Positions 61,501 through 64,000 of a DNA stretch of 64,000 nt are shown here, one piece after another. The translations under genes were made by a program, and so were the position numbers. Origin of the DNA: an uncultured Flavobacteriales bacterium (GTDB lineage Bacteria > Bacteroidota > Bacteroidia > Flavobacteriales_G > Salibacteraceae); contig CALCCE010000095.1 in the NCBI GenBank assembly GCA_937899835.1, positions 1 through 64,000 of the forward strand. The letters run 5' to 3'. The notes beneath the pieces are model-generated. The model was not told the origin of the DNA. It saw only the letters and a program-made list of their open reading frames with translations, and ran no database searches. Within the stretch, counting starts at the first letter, position 1, and each line of letters begins with the position of its first letter.

Positions 61501-61761
61501 TGAGTTGTAGTAACTCAAACCTGCTCCATAGTTGTAGGCTACACTGTTGGGGTCCTCTTTCAGCAATTGCTGGTAAACTTTTTTCGCCTCCTCAAAGGCT
61601 TCTGTTTCCAGCAACTTACGGCCCTTCTTTTCCAGTTTTGCGGCCTCTTTGCTTTGCGCCATCAATCCACTGCTCAAGAGCAAGCTGAAAACCAGCAAAA
61701 TGCTAGTTCGGCAAACTCTCCAAAAGAGTGTTGTGAAAGAAGGCGGAAGCTTGCTGCTCAT
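58510..61761 (-). CDS. PorE-like TPR/PD40/CRD/OmpA outer-membrane protein
   Basis: The 1083-residue protein has a signal peptide ending LMAQ (about 36), N-terminal TPRs, a PD40 propeller (about 185-450, repeated FISPDGSTLFFSSKGH type blades), a carboxypeptidase-like regulatory domain (AEIRGLVVSGDDKKPVAARI), a region of four TPR-like repeats built on ARLNYQAA, a Thr/Glu/Pro-rich linker and an OmpA C-terminal domain from about residue 955 with AGHTDWIGTEEYN and QNRRCELNIN. TPR-PD40-CRD-OmpA is the PorE order in the T9SS; the added repeats and linker are extra. OmpA binds peptidoglycan. ATG 61761 was preferred over a GTG at 61785. Confidence 0.88.
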   Translation of the reverse strand: MSSKLPPSFTTLFWRVCRTSILLVFSLLLSSGLMAQSKEAAKLEKKGRKLLETEAFEEAKKVYQQLLKEDPNSVAYNYGAGLSYYNSPIEKEKALPYFESALKNSKQDTIPEILYYIGRSKHYKGDFDGAIVAYNSFKSYLSRNRGNALILLQDVNRYLVMCRHGKAFADNPKAGIQVENLGAAINSKFPDYAPVIKDDESVLLFTSRRTGSTGGEIYFDQKFFEDIYFTVFKAGEWSKASNLDPSNEVMNSTINTPFHEAAINYNGDETKLFIYRQNGIWRSDLGVEGWLPPVDMGDEINTKKFQETHVFISNDGRSMFVVSDRKEGLGGRDIFYTNRLPNGKWSDLKNLGPNINTAFDEDAPFISPDGSTLFFSSKGHNSVGGYDVFKSVWENGNWSKPENLGSPINTAGDEIYYITNARGSVGFYSSSRTGGFGDMDIFRISQECLSVNTAEIRGLVVSGDDKKPVAARIKVTDTETQQSYTFSSDPQTGKYLMRLPTRRTYDVAITSGESLINEGRFSVPRQCEYYHLYQEVQLLTIRDSANQPISQIARFNDAFFDIESVVKSNYQSSSFTGPSGKADRLLMDSLYSDYVDRLPNQVTQSDTATYHYMAYLSVLDLGERKQVDLAEYSEKDIAYQQLIDQANANLESDDLAKARLNYQAAGALKPEGDYAKMQVKSIDNLLAEREMAIEQRYADYVTAGDSAFIKAEYPKAKNEYLLALELRQDELYPKQKITEIDQLMVQMAEEGQTEQVNNQYRNYLALGDQAFDNKDYATARLNYQAAARLRPGVEYPNDRMVAIDGLVADLENQRQKEQEAIVFRQLVAEADEALKEKDFEKARTNYIAAAQIRPEDNYLNQQLAELDNQIAQAAVIASTTTTEASGEIADQVKPPGETPAEEAPKKITKSESSSTKEALAEATQPTVNKEKATDTPSNQATTEETPDPQPAVTEGPIVFKNLLFDFDKSFLKDASKAELDKLFDYLMANEEVVLRVAGHTDWIGTEEYNMSLGERRALAAVAYLKSKGLSESRISYVSFGETQPVASNTKPNGEDNPEGRLQNRRCELNINAPESAYNIVLKF

Positions 61762-61798
61762 GTTGGACGAGTCCGTTACATCCACTAATGGATGCTAA

Positions 61799-61806
61799 CA
61801 AAACTA
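61799..61806 (-). promoter_or_regulatory. -7 element of the PorE-like gene
   Basis: TAGTTTTG on the minus strand matches TAnnTTTG, 38 bases before the ATG at 61761. No good -33 element was seen. Confidence 0.4.
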
Positions 61807-61872
61807 TCCATAAGGGCAGCCTGTCTCTTTTAGCCTTTTCGAAATTTTAAACAGGAAACTGTTAATTGACCA

Positions 61873-64000
61873 CTAACGAGCGCGTACTCGAACGTATTGA
61901 AATTGCTCGTAAATCGACTTTCTGGCAATAGGATCGTTCCGGTATTCCGGCCCTTGGACCAACGCAAGAACATTGGAAAAAGTCACCTTGGAAGTGTTCA
62001 CTCCTTTGGCCTTTAAATCAGCGATTAGCCGCTCTCGGGCGCGTTTTGCCCGAATGTCAGACAAGTTTTCGTTGGTTTTGTACGTAGCTGTCGGCACCTT
62101 AGAAGCACTGGCTTCGATAGAGACATTGGCCTCACCGTTCACTTCAATCAAAAGGGCCACTCCATCTACAAAATCACGCCATTTTTCCTCTGAAGCATTG
62201 ACCCGGTTTTTGTTGTAGGTAAAGTAACGTTCGTAGTTTACAGGTGGAGCTTTGGGTGTTTCTTGCGCTTGTGCCACCGTCTGTTTCCCTTTGTCTATCG
62301 GATCAACGCCACCATCCGATTTTTGAACCACCATTGCGCTATCCTTACCCGCGCTGGTATCGTTTAGCATCACCAGCTCCTTAGGCGTAGGTTCCCGGAA
62401 GGTAAAATCTTCTGCTTCGCCGGTAGTTACCAATGTGCGGGTCACTTCGCCGGTGTTGAAATCTGTTTCTTCGTCTACGTCCACCAAATCTACCCGCAGT
62501 CGAGCCAGAGGGGTATCGTCCTCATTAGACAGTTGCAACGATAGCGAATCGTCACCCAACTCGTGGTAGCGGAAGTAGCCTTCGCGGCTTACATATTCAG
62601 AGTATACTACTTTTCCTTGTGGGTCTACGTAGTTCATTTTCAAGCCCAGGGGCAATTCGCGGTCTTCATCTTCCAGTTGCAATTGATAGCGGATATTTTC
62701 GCTCAAAATATCGTCCATCAACACAATGACCTCCGTTTTGCTGGTATCGCCGAAAGAAACCGGACGTAACAAAATTTCACGCTTGATTTCCCTATACTCT
62801 GTTCCGGGAGGCACCGTAATGTCCTCTTCGTAAGATGTGTTCTCGTCAAATTGATAAACGATGTGGTAGTCTTTTCCCGCTGGAATAATGAATACAAAGC
62901 TGCCGTTCCGGCGGTTAGGCCGACTTTCTCCTACCAACAAGCCGTTTTTGTTGTCGGTGATGATAATCTTGGTTTCCTCCGGCAGGGTCATTCCTTTAGC
63001 AATGAGAATAAATCCTTTGAGCAAGGCAAAGCCTCCAAGATCTACCTCCACATCCTCGCGTGGTTTTTCAATCAGGTAAATGTCAGTTTTTCCAAAACCA
63101 CCTTCACGGGCCGAAGAATAATAAGCACGCTCTCCGTCGGGGGTAGTGATGTAGAACACATCGTCGTCGGTGGTATTGATGGGATAACCAATGTTGGTGG
63201 GTGGCGACCAGGAACTGTCGGTACCCAGCTTAGAATAAAAAATATCGTAACCGCCCATGGTTCGGTGACCATTAGAGCTGAAGTAAAGCGTTTTATCATC
63301 CGGGTGGATGAAGGGGCCGTCCTCGTCGAAAGGCGTGTTGATGGTAGGGCCCAGGTTTTGCGCGGCACTCCATTTCCCATCGGGCAAACGGTAGCAGCGG
63401 TAAATGTCTTTCCCGCCATAGCCACCTTTACGGGCACTTACAAAGTACAAGCGTTGTCCATCGGCTGAAACTGTTACGTGGGTTTCGTACTCACGGGTGT
63501 TGATGTCAGAACCCAACAATTCCGGAGTAGACCAAAGGGTATCTTCCAAAGTACTCTTGTAAAGCTGACCGTTGCCATTTTGGTCTTTGTAAATGAAAAT
63601 GGTTTGGCCGTCAGGAGAAATGCCAATGGTGGCATCGTGATCGTCTTTGCGGTTTATGTTCAACAACTCTGGATTGGTCCATTCGCCGGAAGCACCGCGA
63701 TAGGCCACATAAATGTCCTCGTAGTAGAGTTTGTCTTCCACCTCTGTGTACTCGGAGTTGCTGCTGTCGGTGCGCAACCGGCGGGAGGTGAAAAACATAA
63801 AATTCTCGTCCAGGGAAATAACCGGGCTATACTCTGGAAACTCAGTGTTGATGTTTTTGCTTACGTTGATGATGTTGACGTCTACTGGTGTGCTCATCAG
63901 CTCTTTGGCTACTTGACACATTTGCAACTGACGATCAGCATCTTGTAGCAGAAAGTGTTTTTTACCGGCCTCTTTCTTGAATTTTTCGAAGCTACTGATA
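61873..64000 (-). CDS. PorE-like PD40/OmpA-type protein, 5' end outside window
   Basis: The frame runs off the right edge; residues upstream of the in-frame ATG at 63927 (SSFEKFKKEAGKKHFLLQDA) continue without a stop, so that ATG is internal. The visible part has a PD40 propeller (GISPDGQTIFIYKDQNG, FIHPDDKTLYFSSNGHR, TTPDGERAYYSSAREGG), a middle region of beta-sandwich type and a C-terminal OmpA-like domain (FTYNKNRVNASEEKWRDFVDG, DIRAKRARERLIADLKAKG). The OmpA motif is less canonical than in the neighbouring paralogue. It is probably the same kind of T9SS/envelope protein. Confidence 0.85.
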   Translation of the reverse strand, partial: ISSFEKFKKEAGKKHFLLQDADRQLQMCQVAKELMSTPVDVNIINVSKNINTEFPEYSPVISLDENFMFFTSRRLRTDSSNSEYTEVEDKLYYEDIYVAYRGASGEWTNPELLNINRKDDHDATIGISPDGQTIFIYKDQNGNGQLYKSTLEDTLWSTPELLGSDINTREYETHVTVSADGQRLYFVSARKGGYGGKDIYRCYRLPDGKWSAAQNLGPTINTPFDEDGPFIHPDDKTLYFSSNGHRTMGGYDIFYSKLGTDSSWSPPTNIGYPINTTDDDVFYITTPDGERAYYSSAREGGFGKTDIYLIEKPREDVEVDLGGFALLKGFILIAKGMTLPEETKIIITDNKNGLLVGESRPNRRNGSFVFIIPAGKDYHIVYQFDENTSYEEDITVPPGTEYREIKREILLRPVSFGDTSKTEVIVLMDDILSENIRYQLQLEDEDRELPLGLKMNYVDPQGKVVYSEYVSREGYFRYHELGDDSLSLQLSNEDDTPLARLRVDLVDVDEETDFNTGEVTRTLVTTGEAEDFTFREPTPKELVMLNDTSAGKDSAMVVQKSDGGVDPIDKGKQTVAQAQETPKAPPVNYERYFTYNKNRVNASEEKWRDFVDGVALLIEVNGEANVSIEASASKVPTATYKTNENLSDIRAKRARERLIADLKAKGVNTSKVTFSNVLALVQGPEYRNDPIARKSIYEQFQYVRVRAR

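Overview
The window is a gene-dense piece of a Bacteroidota chromosome, probably Flavobacteriia-like. Supporting signs are the Na+-NQR operon, type IX secretion (T9SS) components and C-terminal sorting domains, the nusB-DUF1573-yajC-ybbR-coaE block, DUF3276, DUF4199, DUF6952 and PorE-like PD40/OmpA proteins, many lipoproteins, the near absence of Shine-Dalgarno sequences, and repeated copies of the Bacteroidota -7 promoter element TAnnTTTG. Genus cannot be read from the sequence. No phage, transposase, CRISPR array, rRNA or tRNA was seen. One ncRNA is clear: the small SRP RNA on the minus strand at about 45423-45523.

Layout. 1-4.0 kb: a small gene broken by a frameshift at the left edge, then pruA, apaG and a T9SS plug protein, all minus strand. 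4.0-11.5 kb: nqrABCDEF read divergently from a near-consensus promoter, an intrinsic terminator, apbE (which flavinylates NqrB and NqrC), and a convergent small Cys-rich membrane protein that may be an NqrM-like maturation factor. 11.5-16.5 kb: a DUF2807 lipoprotein coupled to a PagL-like lipid A deacylase, mazG, a PAP2 phosphatase, and a redox module (thioredoxin, DUF6952, 2-Cys peroxiredoxin). 16.6-21.4 kb: ZIP transporter, methyltransferase, DPP7-like S46 peptidase, lipoprotein. 21.5-27.1 kb: a SiaB/SiaC phospho-signalling pair convergent with an operon of lipoprotein, small secreted protein and a 1026-residue TerB/FHA-like/ABCG fusion transporter. This is the best candidate for an undescribed system here. 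27.2-34.4 kb: Na+/solute symporter, priA, YjbQ, a PUR-alpha-like protein, ABC exporter. 34.5-39.8 kb: leucine dehydrogenase, nusB, DUF1573 lipoprotein, yajC, ybbR, coaE and two small membrane proteins. 40-47 kb: response regulator, NAD(P)HX repair enzyme, SpmA/SpmB fusion, amidotransferase, Sua5 family, transaldolase, SRP RNA, DUF4199, glycosyltransferase. 47.2-48.4 kb: a poorly conserved stretch with an orphan T9SS sorting-domain fragment and a receiver domain that resembles the tail of a hybrid kinase. 48.4-58.4 kb: GT4/epimerase pair; MORN protein-mnmA-lipoprotein-subtilase operon; a coupled propeller lipoprotein/outer-membrane barrel pair; FAH hydrolase; DEDDh exonuclease. 58.5-64 kb: two PorE-like TPR/PD40/OmpA proteins, the second running off the right edge.

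Functional themes. Sodium energetics (NQR, its flavin transferase, an SSS symporter), outer-membrane and T9SS biology (plug, PorE-like proteins, sorting-domain subtilase, lipid A deacylase, peptidase), and peroxide defence dominate. Several genes (mazG, priA, leucine dehydrogenase) have the -7 element only 4-6 nt before the start codon. The SRP RNA, whose 5' end can be inferred from its terminal stem, has 3 nt between that element and the RNA, so these mRNAs are probably leaderless or nearly so. No intergenic stretch reaches 300 bases without a gene or gene remnant.
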